This document shows positions 9,614 through 22,548 of a stretch of 64,000 nucleotides of DNA, one piece after another; position 1 is the first letter of the stretch, and each line of letters starts with the position of its first letter. The notes under the pieces were generated by a model, which saw only the letters and a list, made by a program, of their open reading frames with translations, ran no database searches and was not told the DNA's origin. Location: assembly GCF_901709675.1 (NCBI RefSeq), contig NC_051105.1:8986104-9050103 (forward strand). The letters are read 5' to 3'. Origin of the DNA: Syngnathus acus (taxonomy: Eukaryota; Chordata; Actinopteri; Syngnathiformes; Syngnathidae). The translations under genes and the position numbers were made by a program.

Positions 9614-12600
9614 GTCTTCTCATGCTCTCATCTTCCTCCTCATCATTGTTGTCATGACACTGTCACACCAGTATGTCATCACTGCGAAACTGAATTGTAC
9701 GCTTCATGAAAACGTTCTGTACAAAACACAAACGAGACTAAACCTTTTAAAAGGAGGCTGAATATAATATAATAAATGTTGAAATATGAGTGCAATCTAA
9801 AAATCCATGAGATTGCGTCTTCAAAAGCTACGGAAATGTAAGCAAGCCAAGGTGTATTCAACATTTGAGCGACAGCCATTACGAATGGTTAGATAACGAG
9901 AGTCTAATGCAGCTTCAATTAGAAGCGACAAAAGCCCCGCCGCAGTTGATTCATCCAATTTTCACAAGACAAAGCCTTGCATTCTTGGGAGGAAATTCAA
10001 GCCCAAAGATTGAATAGAGGATTGAGGTGGGAGTTGAGACAGTGAAACTTCAGAGAACATCCGTCAGCCGTGCAGAACAATGAATCCAATCACTCTGCAT
10101 TAATGAGCCAATGCTTAAAATAGTTCCTGCTGTGAGGTGAAGTCAGGGGAAATTATCTTTGCAGGGGGAAGCCTACTGATAAAAGTCTGGGCATAAATCA
10201 TTTTGTGGGGTAGAAACAGCTAATCTCGTTTCTTTCAAAACTCTCCACCTGTTCTGAACACTGCTGAATAGCAATCCTGGGGGGGGCAGGTACTCTTTTT
10301 GCTGACTGGAGAAACCGTGTAGGTGCAACGAGCTCAGAGGACTGAACCCAAGATATATAAGACCACCCAGAGACTTGAGGGGAGTCCACCGTTGCTGCCC
10401 TCATGTAATGCTTAACACATACAGGGGAGAAAAAAAAAAAAAATCAATTTCAGAAAAGAGGTCAGCGCTAACTGTCCTTTGTCTTGTACAAAATGCCTTG
10501 TAATAGATTTGCCTCTGTTGATAATCAGATAAACCCTTTTTTTATCCCTAAAAGTTTGGGCCAACGGTTTGACTTTGCTCACCTAATCTGATGGGATGGT
10601 AATCAGTTGCGTATTTGTGTGCTGCAACCTGAATTTTAATAAACAGTAACAAGAGCAGCATAGATAAGGGCCTTCCTCCCGACCACAATTGCGCTAATTT
10701 AAACCCCTCTCACATCACATTTCGTCCAGACTTCCTTGCCTTTTAAAATCTACAAAATAAAAAAATAAAAAATGCTAACACACAATACAGTAAAATACCA
10801 AAATCCAAATGACTCATTCCAAAGCATTTAATTTTTTTAACTAAATGTGTGTGTGCATTAAGGCGTACTATCAACAGGTCATTACCACATGAGAAAAGGT
10901 GCTGAAGGGCAACAGATGCCCCGGGTCAAATATGTTCCCGCGGGACGAGCCCCTAAACGGACCTGCCAACATGTACAGCGAGCCAACACCTGCTAACATA
11001 CCACAGTTGCATAAATTCATTACGTTTGCACAAACACGCCCACACATACACAAACCACTCTTGGCACAGCAGGCCTTGTTGCATGGACTACCACTTTTCT
11101 GTTGTTGTTTGCATCATAATAAAAAAGGCAAGATATTAGTTTGACTTAAAAATGAATCGAACTTCCCTCCGAAACCAAATATAACTTTAGCAATTATGCT
11201 AGTAGGCTAACAAAATGGTGTTCAATTATACAATGCTTATGTTGTGATAACAGCAACTTGCTAGAAGTTACTCAGCTTCATTTATTAATTGCATCGAAAT
11301 TCTCAAACACTTGCCCTGCCTCTAAAAATCTTAATTCCTGATTGACAGGTGGAAATTCTTCACGTTGCGGATGGTAAAGGTCACATGTGTTTCCCCATTC
11401 CTGATGTGACAGTTTTTGAGGTGGCCACAGTCAAATGAGATCTGAACAAGGAAGACATGAAAGGACAGCAACTGACTGATTAGAGTTGTCACAGAGCACC
11501 TCCGCTTTTGAGTGATGCCTCCTCAACTCGACCTCCCTCACCCCTCAGTGAAAGCACCTATCTTTTCTGTCCAGAAAATTCTGTCCTTAAGATGATGCTC
11601 TTGACTCCTCTCAAACTGAGAACTTTGGTTCAGAAGGTTCATGCGCGGTGGTCATTTCTTACTGCACTTTTGAAATCTTGTTTTGAGTGTGAGGGTCATC
11701 TTATCAGCGAGCTCGGCAGAGGCCTGATAACAATGTGGAGGAGGAGGGTAATATCGAAAACATTCAGGTTAGTCACAATGGGTCTGTGACCCACTTTTGG
11801 AAAAATAACTAATAAAATATGTCTGCAAATTGAGGCTGATGAGAAAATTCTTGATCTCTTGTTATGTCTGTGTCTGGTCTTCGCTTCTATTAAACTTTTA
11901 CATTCCGGGGTTATCAAGCTTTTTTTTTTCCTTCCCTGCACCTTTTCTCTCTCACTCCTTAAGGTGCTGTCGGCAGAACCCGGGTTGTGATCCAATCGCA
12001 GCCTCGCTGGAGCAATCACTGCCTGCTGATTGGTTTTATAATCCTCACTCGGGATCTCAGATGGGTGAGAATCAGCTGGCTGAGAAGCGCGCCAGTGAAA
12101 ACAGTCATATTGATGCCTTCACTCCCACTCCCTCAAACAAAGCCTTTTTTTTTTTTTTTACATTATATATCGTAGCTTTCATTCTCTATCCAAAGGCACT
12201 TGATCAAAGTGTTTGTGTGACAAAAAATGATTTGGGGTGGAAAAAGAGGGGAAAAGATGACATCCAAGCAAAGGTTTGGTGTCTAAAATGAATTATATAT
12301 CAGGACCTATATATAGGTTATATATATCTGTGCATTGAAGCAAGTAGCTTGGAAGTAGGAAAAAAAAACGGAGTGCATCTCACAAGTTTTGCCCATTTCC
12401 ACAGTACATTTGCAAGGTCAGTGATCACGATGTTCGATGGCTCACAATGTGTTGTAGCGCCTTCTTTCGTAAGAACTAATTAGCCACCAGCACACTTTCC
12501 AGTTGGCAGCAATTCAGCGCCTCACACAATAACTTCAACAATGTCATATAAACAGTGTGCTGTACATACAAAAGTGCAGATTTTCAGATTATGTACCTTA

Positions 12601-15600
12601 TAACCTTAAACTGGAATCGTATTACATGGTCTGTCAATTCTTTTTTTGAAAGTGCACGATTTACCCCACGCACAAAATCCATGTACCTTTTTGTGGATAA
12701 ATAATACCGTGACTTTGTTTTATTTCGGTCAAAAGATGCAGTAGAATGCTGATGTCCACCTTCACGAAAGTGCATTGCATTGTGGGATTTGTATGCAGTC
12801 AACGTCCCCGGTGCTTTTATGGCTGGCTGAAACATTTCCTCTTAAATCATGAACACTTTGTGGATCATTAGCTTCGCTAAGGTCGAGGACATGTTTTTAC
12901 CGTGTAGTTTATTAGATTATTAGCCAGGGTCCTGGAACCAATATCTTTCATACTGCCTCTTGCATTATTGAATCCTAATTTCTGAATGCAGTATTGCGAG
13001 GTCTTTGGGTGTCGCGTTATGCCTCACACAGAGCGTTTCATCAGGGTCCTTATTGTGTGTCCTATTTACTGTGTCCTTGTCTAACATCTGTTAAGTTGTT
13101 CAAGGACAAACAACTTCCTAAGCATGTGTGCCTTTCTGGTTGAATGTGAAAATTAACTAAACAGCTTTTTGGAAGTATTCCAACAGTGATTGGAAGCAAC
13201 ATAATTTCAAGTCATAATGGTTTTGGGCCTGGAATAAATTTAACAAAAAATTACAGATGTTACAGAGTTATATTATTAAATGTTACAATGCATCCAGAGA
13301 CGGTTTTACAGGGTGGCAAGGGGTGGCAGCTGGCACCTTTACCAAATGCCTTGCCACTCAAGTTGTCTTTCATTTTTAAGTCGTCCAGTTGATAACAAAA
13401 GGATCGGAATTACAATATTTCTATGAGGGGATGGGCATGAGCATTATTCTACTCAACAGGCATGGAAACAAGAGTTCACAACATTTAGAGAGGATTTTCC
13501 CATCTCATTGATTATATGAATGAAAATAATTATTAAAAACAGCAACAATAAATGTCAATTTCTAAAGAAAAACAGTTTGTTTTCAGTTAAATTGCCAATA
13601 TCAACAGCATATTCCCAAGACTACTTCCTCATTCAGTCCAAATAAAAACCAACAATGCAATGTTAATTATATTGCTGTTAACTTTATGGCTATTGCAATG
13701 TGAGTTGCATTAGCAAAGTATTTCCACCGGCACAAGCTGCTCCATTATCTCATGAAGTAGCCACAGTGTATAGTAAAAGGAACTTAGCCACTTATTAGCT
13801 GTAATATGTGTCTAAAGTCATTAAAAATACATGGGAAATGATAAAAAATTAAGTAATACACAATTTACTGCTTCTGAAAAGCAGCCAATAATGTTTGGAT
13901 AAATATTTCAGAAAGTCTTGTGCTGTAGCTCGCGATGAGAGAATCGGCAGAGGTTGACTGTCAAACTCAAGGACACATTGACTGTGAAACCGTCTGCTAA
14001 CAAGACTGTGTAGTCTGTCGGGATTTACTGCCCACAAAGCACGAGGCGTGTGTTTGTGTGACTTATGTGTGTCATCCATCTGTTGCACAAGCGCACACCG
14101 CCGAATGGATGGCCATTTAATGTCTAAAACACACATGCAAGAACAAAGTAATGCTTTTTCTCCGTGAGAATGGATTCAGATACGCGACCACCGGCCAGTT
14201 CTAATGCTTTAATCCTGTGAGGATAAATAATGTATAAGTTGTCTAAATGGAAATAAATACACACAAGTGAAAACTGTGTGCACCCCCACAAAAGTCGAAG
14301 TGTCATTTGACAAACGTTCCTCCACAAACCAAGGGCTCCAAACGGTAAACAAATGTTTTAATGACCATTTCTTTCCCTACAAGCAAGAACATAGCAGCTT
14401 TTACCTTTTTGCTCCAAACGCCCTGATTATGCCGAGAGTGTTAAAAAACAAAAGGCCAAAGTAGTACAAAATAAAGTAATATTATTCACAGTTAGATTCT
14501 TGCCTTTCAAATTGTGCATAAAAAGCCTCAGTTTCTAACAGTTTGAGCAAATTCCATAAAGCACATTATATTGCGCTAAATTTGTCTTTTCACACCTCCT
14601 ATGTGTAAGGTACAGATGTGTGAACTGAAACTTTCGGATCTCGTATAAGAACCCGAAGCAAAGTTTAACAATGTAGAACCCGCCGTGCCAGACCGCTTGC
14701 CCCGGGGGTCACCACACGTCTAATTATTTGCATTCAACGGCATCAGCTGTGTGGAAACTTTGTGGATACAGCAATGTCCCGCTTCTGCGAGTTCTGTCTG
14801 AAAGGCACAGGTGATTAAATGCGTTTCTTCCGTTACACCGCTGATGTGCCCATTTGCCAGGAAGGGAGCGGGAAATAGGATTAGTAAGTCTCTTGTACCG
14901 GTTCTAATACATCACATTATTGTTTGCCATTTTTTTTATTGGACTTAATGTCATTACTGTAGGGTGAAAAACACTTATGTCCAAATTTTGGTCAATTTAG
15001 CATTTTTCTTTCACAAATTGATACAATTGACCTTTCTCCACATTGTTTATCATCTTAAAACGCTTTTCGATATATCTCGTGCAGAGAATAGCTTGAAAAT
15101 AAATCTACAGTATTCACTCCTGGATGCTTCAATTGTTTGAGAAGAATTATACAACCATCATTTTCGTGATCTATGGAAAAAAAATCATAAGACTCTACAA
15201 AAACTGTTAAATGACACATTGGGGTGTATTTTTTATTTTTTTTTACACTTTTTATCTTAGCTTACACAGTACGTAAGTTTCTGGTGCCCTTCAGCACAAG
15301 CCTACATTACAACTGCTGACTAGACCAGTTCACAATGGCAATGACATCAGTTATGGCGGCACAACTTCTGTTCTAAAGGTCATGTGGCCATATGTGAGAA
15401 GTGTTGCTGTCATCACTACGTGAGTGCCACTCGCTCGGAAAATACACTTCGGGAACTGTTGGTTTTATCTCAGCGACTAGAAAGAACATAAAACCCATTG
15501 TATCATTTTATATTTATCATTTTAACAAATGCCCTGCATGTTCTACCATTGATGCATTATTGCCCAGTAGCCTGATGCTTTGGGTTGTAAAATAGATGGA

Positions 15601-16519
15601 CGGTGACAGGGAATTCCATTTTATGCTTTTCATTATTTGGGCACTTTATATAAACCACTTGTGAAGCAATTCTTGAAATGGTGTAATAGTGTAGTAAGTT
15701 TCAGGTTAAATAGTGACATTGGGGCTTTATGATGTCGGTTTGTGTACTCGGTGCGCTGAATGATGGATGTATATGGTGTCGGATTGCCAAGCTTTTACTT
15801 TCTTGCAGCTTCGTGCAGTAGAGTGCCGTCCTGCGGTGTTTTCATAGCTGCTATATATCAAATGACTTTCAATGCTAATCACCAATGATGCCGCGATGCC
15901 AAAAACGATTTAGGTTATTATTCAACGGTCCATGTTTGTTTGCTGCATATATATTAGGGATGCACGGAAATTTCTATCATCGAAAAAGTGCAATTGGGTT
16001 TTGGTGCAAAAAGAAGAATACGACAAAACAAAATTATTATCATTACTTTTCCATCACGGGGGTTTCATTACTTGCTCCAACTGTAAACATCCCTCATTTT
16101 TCAAAATACCTGAATTTTTGCACAGACCAATGAGTCCAATTTTCTTTTTTCTTCCCTCACTACCTGTGTGGTATTGTAGCCCTCCCTCCACTTTCTCGCT
16201 CACATTTTTGCTTTCACTTTCATGTGTTTGTGTCCAGCTTCAAAGGTGGCTGCCATGATTGCAGGTGCACAGAGATGTACAGTGCAGCAGGGGGACAGCA
16301 CCCTAGAGATAAAGCGAGAAAGGGCTCCCGCCAAAGACCAAGGTCACATCGAGGGTGCGCACCTTCAAAGAATCATAGATCTTTATTTCATTTATTGATT
16401 TTTCTTTTTTTTTTACACCAAAGCGAGGGTCCATCTTTGGTTCTCTGACAGCTTGCAAGTATGTGGTGAGCGTCATTGGTTGTCCCAGACAGTCACAAGC
16501 TGAGGTGCGGAGATATTAG

Positions 16520-16836
16520 CTCACAGCTCAGTGGCCTAGTGGTAGAGTGTCCGCCCTGAGACTGGAAGGTTGTGGGTTCAAACCCCGGCCGGGTCATACC
16601 AAAGACTATAAAATGGGACCCATTGCAGTCCCTGCTTGGCACTGCAGCATTAGGGTTGGAATTGGGGGGTTAGATCACCAACTGATTCCCGAGCGCGGCA
16701 CCGCTGCTGCTCACTGCTCCCCTCTCCCCCAGGGGATGGATTAAAATCACACGGGGATGGGTTAAATGCAGAGGACGAATTTCACCACACCCAGGTGTGT
16801 GTGTGATGATCATTGGGACTTTAATCTTTAATCTTA
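16520..16836 (+). mobile_element. tRNA-derived SINE, copy 2
   Basis: A tRNA-like head (CAGTGGCCTAGTGGTAGAGT, B box GGTTCAAACCC at 16575-16585) is followed by a body with GGGACCCATTG, GGTTGGAATTGGGGGGTTAG and CACACGGGGATGGGTTAAAT, and ends GGGACTTTAATCTTTAATCTT. Flanking ATATTAG repeats (16513-16519 and 16837-16843) are a likely target duplication. It is in the same orientation as copy 1 about 10.4 kb away. Confidence 0.88.
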
Positions 16837-19800
16837 ATATTAGAGCGGGACCCAGCACCAGTCCAAGCTAAGAAGAAAAAAATCACTTTCCACCAAAAAC
16901 ATTTGTTGCTTGCTGCCTAGCGGGGACTTTCCCAAATGAGTCATCTTGCAAGTACATGAGATTTTTTTAAGCCTTTGCTGGCGTCACTGAATTTGCAGGT
17001 TGCTGACAAAGTGACGCATGCAGGTTTCAATTAGGCCTAAAAGAAAAGAAAAAGTGTTTAATCCCTCCATCCATTTTCTAGACATTTCATTTTGTTTAAG
17101 ATCACAAAGAGCTGGAGCTGACAAGATTACACCAAAAACACGACAATATATCTGAGATAAGCCATTCAACCTTTAGCCCTTAAGTCATTGACACATGTTG
17201 CGGTAAAATATATCAGGAGTATATACTTAGACTACTTAAATGACTCAAACTGGCTTCATCATAAATGTATGTGGGAGAAAATGAAGGATTGGACAGAGAA
17301 AGAAGGAATACGAGATAAGGCAAATTACCAGGATAAATACTCTGATAAATCACTACGGAGGTAGAGAACTGTCGAACACATTCATCCTGCCCAATTGTTC
17401 GTCCCTCTATCTGCTTTAACAGAAGGCAAACGGGGTGTGTGTTTGTGTGTTTGCGTGAGTGAGAAAGCGAGAGAAAGCGCATGTGTTTCGTGCGTGTGCG
17501 TAGGAGAGACGTGACAACGATGACTTGGGCCTGATAAGTTGCGTCCACACCAACACAACGGGGAGACATGACATTCATGGCTCGACACTAAATATTCCCT
17601 GTTTATTTCCATATGCTGCATGGTGATTGGAACTTCCTGGGGGATGTACTTCCTCACTTGTGATTCCAAGGGCGTGTATTCCTTACAGAGGGGCTGATAA
17701 ATCAACTTCTAATAAGCTAGCTACCATGGAGGTTATATTTATGGCCCACCCACTCCCCAAGGCTAGCGCTTCGGGTCCAGCTCTTGTCTCACGTGCTTGT
17801 GAGAGGTGAACTGGAATACATCGACATAGTTGTAGAATATGTATTGGGAATTGTATTGATCATTGTTAATGGATATGGAGTAGCACTCCACGATTAGCCA
17901 ACGTGTGTTAATCTTGAAATGTTAAAGGTATGCTCCGATTCTGAATTTGGTAGAGGAAATTGCTTGCCAAATCACCACTGACTGGTATCATTTGTAGTTC
18001 CTGGTAGGAATTTCTAGTTTTTCCTGCGTAAGTTCTTTAAGCCCTGCAGTGGAAAAGACTTGACTCCTCTATAATGTCACACCATATATGGCAGACATCT
18101 CCTTCCCATCTACCGATAGTGGAGACACGAGCCCGATAAGATTTGAGTGTTTCAGATTTAGGCGGAAAACTAAACTGATGTACCGCTGGGTGGACGTGTG
18201 GCTAAAGGGAAGTGGAGCTCGGCACTTCAGCATAGTGGTGATCGCTATCGATTCATTCAAAAACTGTCGCCACACCGCGACCAGTTCATCAAGCCCCGCG
18301 GTCTTTCAGCTCATCTAATTTGTACGGCTCTTGTTGTTATTAGTGTTTCGGCAGCACGGCGCTTTGCTCTCAAGGCCATGGACAAACCGCTTTATGATTC
18401 CGCGCCTAATAAACATCATTGAGATTTTCCTTGGGCTGGTAATTAAGTGTGAGGATAATTTGTCATAGTTAGTTAGAGCATGTTGCAATGCCGGGAGAGG
18501 TGCTGCCGTATGGTGGCTGAGAAGGCCGGCGGTTTCATGCAATCAAATCGTTCATAACTTCGGCTGCAAATTGATCCTGGCGCCTGCTGGGCTACAAGGC
18601 AAAAGGTCATCACAGGTCAACAAAGACAAGACGTAATCTTTAATAGAGTTTGACTAACAATCAAGTAAAAGTTGACACTAATATTTTTTGAATTCTAATT
18701 ACCGATTCAATTTGCATACATGACAACGGTTTAAAAAAAGAAAATAAAAACTAAAAGGGGGAATTAGGATCACTTGTCATTGTTAGCAACTATATTTTTT
18801 AAATGATCTTTCCAGCACTGCATGGCCGCCATTTGGGATCTTAGTAAATCAGACATTCAAGAGTTCGTCTGAGGTTAATGAATGACACTCCAAAAAGCAG
18901 CTCCTCCCATCTGCATTTCATATGCACTTTATCCACCAACTTTTTCTTTCCTTGTATCTACAAAAGACTGTCTGATTGGAGTCTCAAGTTGCCGTTCAGA
19001 TATGACACAGCATCCGAGAGCCTGACCCATCTCTGATTGCTTTCGTTGACATACACAATTACCAAGCTGCTTCCTGTGATGAAAGACTCTCATGTTTCTA
19101 GGACATCTCTCTCTGCTTCCCCTGCTTCTTTCAAAATTCACCCACCTGGCCATTTTCCTTCGTTCAGTTAGCTTTATGAGCTATGCAATACACACCTCCA
19201 CCTCCAAAAGGACTGCTTTGCCTTAACCCTCTGTTCAACTTTCAAGTAAGATTATTACATTGACTATTAGAAATAGTTCTAAGATTATGAGGGTCAAATG
19301 TTCATTTAGCTTTATTTTTCTGTATGTTATCTATAAATTCATTTTTTATGAATGGAATAGACCACAATTTAGATTTTATTTTGAATCCCAAAGATAGGAA
19401 ATGTGGACATAGACTGTACGATTTTTAAGCCTTGATCTCCAGTAATTGACTCGCATTATATGAGAAGCATCTGCTGCACTTCAATGCCTCACTCTTTGTC
19501 AGGTAATTTACTCCCTATTCATCCTGCCATCCTTTTTTTTGGTCTTCAATTCACATCCCCAAGCAATCATCTTTCCATTCTCCCACTTCTCATTTTATAT
19601 TCCCCTTTCACCTTCTTCTTTTTCTATCTTTTCATTTGTCTCTGTCGGGCTTCTCTCTGCTTACATTCATATCATCGCTTTTTTTCTTTTTCTTTTTTTA
19701 AAGCCTCTCCTATTTGGAGGATCTACTTTTCGTCAGCATATCTATGTATGACCAACCGACTAATTGTAGTCATGTGGCAGAGTAGTTTGTCATGCATTGA

Positions 19801-21254
19801 AATACATTATCTCTAAGTACTTGAATGATTTGGATGGATGATCTATTTTTTTTTACCTTTCTCTGCCAGTTTGTGCGTATAAAGTACGCATGCCATTGAG
19901 ATTGATGTTTGTGCATATATAGTTATATTAATCACCGAATACAGAAAAGGTTATACGTGACAGGAAATGATCACAGGCCATATCGTTCCTGATGTATGTG
20001 GAGAGTACTAAAGAATGTCGTGTGTATGTATTTGCGAAGAAACCCATTGCAGCCATAACAAATCTTATACGGTAACCTCACTGGCATTAAACATTTACCA
20101 AAAGCTCCATCTGCATTTTAATAGCTAAAACTAATTCATCTTTGGCTGCATTGCATTATTACAGGATTGTTGCTAACCCTCCCAACATGCAGGAATTCAC
20201 ATGCTGGCCTCTTTTCTGCTGATGGCAACTCTATGCTAATGGTGTTTTCTATTCACCTTTTCACCCTAAAGTGTCCATAGGTGCGAGTGTAAGAAAGTGT
20301 TTTAAGCTGTATAGTTACCAGACATGCAAAAAATTAGATACATATTCCCGTAAGTGCATACTGCTAAAAACAACTATGCTGTAAAACATAAAAAACAGTC
20401 CCATGGCACAGCCTGGAAGGAGCCTCAACCACATTTCGGATCAGGCCTCTTTTCTGTCTTTCGAAAAGCTATTCAATCAAGTCAAAATCAAAACAAACAT
20501 GTCCATAAAAATTACACACACAAAAACTTATCGACCTGACTCCAGCTCCCTAAAGCACTTTAAAAAGCTGTAGCTGAGTATATTAGCCTAGTGTATATTA
20601 GCACAGTCCTGTCGTCAGGGGACTTGCTGTGTGTCTATGCATTGAACTCGGGGAATCTTAATGAAATAAAAAGGCTAGGTGTGACATTGTGTTTACCTGC
20701 AAAGACTGCCGGAGCTGTCCCTGGACACTTTGAGAATAACGCATTTAATGTGTTGTGGCTGTATGAGAAAATGTGTTTTCCCCCAAACTCCCTTAACAAC
20801 AGAGGAGCAGAGGGTGGGATGGAGCCAGAGAACAAAGACGCCAGAAAAATGTACACTGGAGAACACCACGAGGCGGGAGAACACAAAAAAACTGTGTTTG
20901 CAAATTACAAATTAAAAGCCTGTACATTCTCCATGCCATACCATGTCCCACGGGAAACACGGTCCTCGCAACATAAAAACTCTTATTAAGAGAATTCAGG
21001 TAGTGAGAAAACCCTCATTAATTTTTGCTATTATTTACAGCACTGAGTTGGAAAAAAATAAATTGTCCTGCTCAACAAATTGGATTGCCATTTGGAATCA
21101 ACTGTAATAAAACTTGTGTTAGCGTGAAACTGCGATCAACATCAGAAATAATTATGCCATTAAAAATGAACAAAATGAAGTATTGAAGAGTACATCCACA
21201 CATAGTTGCCAACTTTTTGCATGAATATCACCGGCTTTTCTCTTATGACTTCAC

Positions 21255-21456
21255 TACGGAAGAGGATTAGGGCCAGTGAAGAAAAAAAAAACGAGGGGTG
21301 ACAGGATTCTGACTTTTTTCTCAGAATTCTGACTTTAAAGTCCTGCAGACTTTAAAGTCAGAATTCTGAGAATAAAGTCAGAATTCTGAGAAAAAAAGTC
21401 AGAATCCTGTCACCCCTCGTTTTTTTTTTCTTCAATGGCCCTAATCCTCTTCCGTA
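21255..21456. mobile_element. 202-bp near-perfect foldback element
   Basis: The left arm starts TACGGAAGAGGATTAGGGCC and the right arm ends with its reverse complement GGCCCTAATCCTCTTCCGTA. The arms also share ACGAGGGGTGACAGGATTCT and its complement. The centre is CTGCAG between ACTTTAAAGTC palindromes, with repeated TCAGAATTCTGA units. Direct repeats CTTCAC flank it at 21249-21254 and 21457-21462, consistent with transposition. The right arm has one extra AAAGTCAGAATTCTGAGAA unit. No coding capacity; probably a foldback/MITE-type element. Confidence 0.85.
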
Positions 21457-22212
21457 CTTCACAGATCCGATCAATGATGCAATTGATCAATCGACAAATT
21501 ATGACATCACTAATCTAAAATTTTCTATAAAAAAGCACAATATCTGCCAATCAAATTCAGCCCAATAGACTGGTGTACAATCAAGCATTTTGGCAACCAC
21601 AGCAAAAGAAAGAATCCTACCTTAAACACATCAAGACAAAACACTCAATGTCTCTCTTGTCCATATAAAATAAAGACTGGATCAAAGCTTGCAAGATTAT
21701 TCAACCCAACAAACCACAATAGGTGAATGGGACAGAAAATAAAGTCGGACATTCACCTGCAGAGAAACGAGCCAACCAATCAAACGGCCTTGAAGTGGCA
21801 ATATCCCCATTAAAAGCTAATGAGGTGTTTCCCTGGATCAAGGTCTGAGCAATCCATCAAATGCCCGAGCAAGATTTATGTTGGAGTTTTCCTTAAAACT
21901 AACAAATAGTGTGGACCAAAAAAAACGGGCCTCCTGGTTTGAGACAAACGCTTATCTCTAGACAAAGCCACGAGTCAGCCCCATTATTGATTGCCCATCA
22001 AGCAATGGACTCATTTGTTTCTATTGTTAAAGACATGGAACTTGCTTGCAATATCAGAAGAAACTATTAAAGGTACATCAAAATTGCATTAGTCAAAATT
22101 AATTAAGTTACGATCTCATTAAGAGCTTGTTAAAATAAGATCTGACTGAAGTTGTAAAAGTTATAGAGCACACTAATACTGGGAAAAAAACGTTTTTAAA
22201 TGATTCACTCAC

Positions 22213-22548
22213 CGCCTTGATCGGTGCTGACGGTAATGATGGCGACCTGTCGTGGAAATGAGCTCATGTCTGAAACGCCGTTGAGTGACTCAATCTCAAA
22301 GGTGTAATTAGCGTGCGCTGAGAAGTCCACGACGGTGACAGAGGCGGTAGTCAGGCCTAACGGTTGGGGTAGGAAACGCACCTCCTCCTCACAAAGCTGG
22401 CACTGGCCCGGCTCTGGACTGCAGCGTTTGCATTGGACGTTATAGGTCAGGTCTCGGCGACCCCCAGAGTCACTGGGGGGTGACCACTCGAGCATCAGAC
22501 ATGTGTCATTGAGATTGAAAAGTAAGTTACGAGGAGGGGATGGAGGAC
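22213..22548 (-). CDS. epha6: EphA6 exon 5: first fibronectin type III domain
   Basis: This 336-bp exon encodes about residues 322-433, from RPPSPPRNLLFNLNDT to STDQG. The acceptor is CTTTCAACAG|GTCCTCC and the donor AAGGCG|GTGAGT. Fibronectin III marks are visible: the PPRNL start, LEWSPPSDSGGRRDLTYNV around the conserved Trp, and ANYTFEIESLNGVS near the end. Potential N-glycosylation sequons are NDT and NYT. Cysteines in VQCKRCSPEPGQCQLCEEE match the cysteine-bearing loop of EphA-class first FN3 domains. The open frame extends upstream to 22771, but that extension (rich in Phe/Ser/Lys) is intron 4. Confidence 0.97.

Larger units (their letters stand above)
3995..22212 (-). other. epha6 intron 5
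   Basis: About 18.2 kb between exons 5 and 6, splitting the two FN3 domains. It contains two copies of one SINE (about 6143 and 16520), a MITE next to the first, a 24-base G run, a possible ancient palindromic repeat near 9549, and the 202-bp foldback at 21255. Remaining stretches are AT-rich noncoding DNA with no recognised exon. Confidence 0.85.

Noticed and set aside
11830-12291. 153-codon plus-strand open frame
   Set aside because: Low-complexity Phe/Ser runs from T homopolymers, no homology recognised, antisense within intron 5.
13290-13370. GGGTGGCAAGGGGTGGCAGC segment as a possible transposon end
   Set aside because: Suggestive of a fish repeat but no second end or target duplication could be found.
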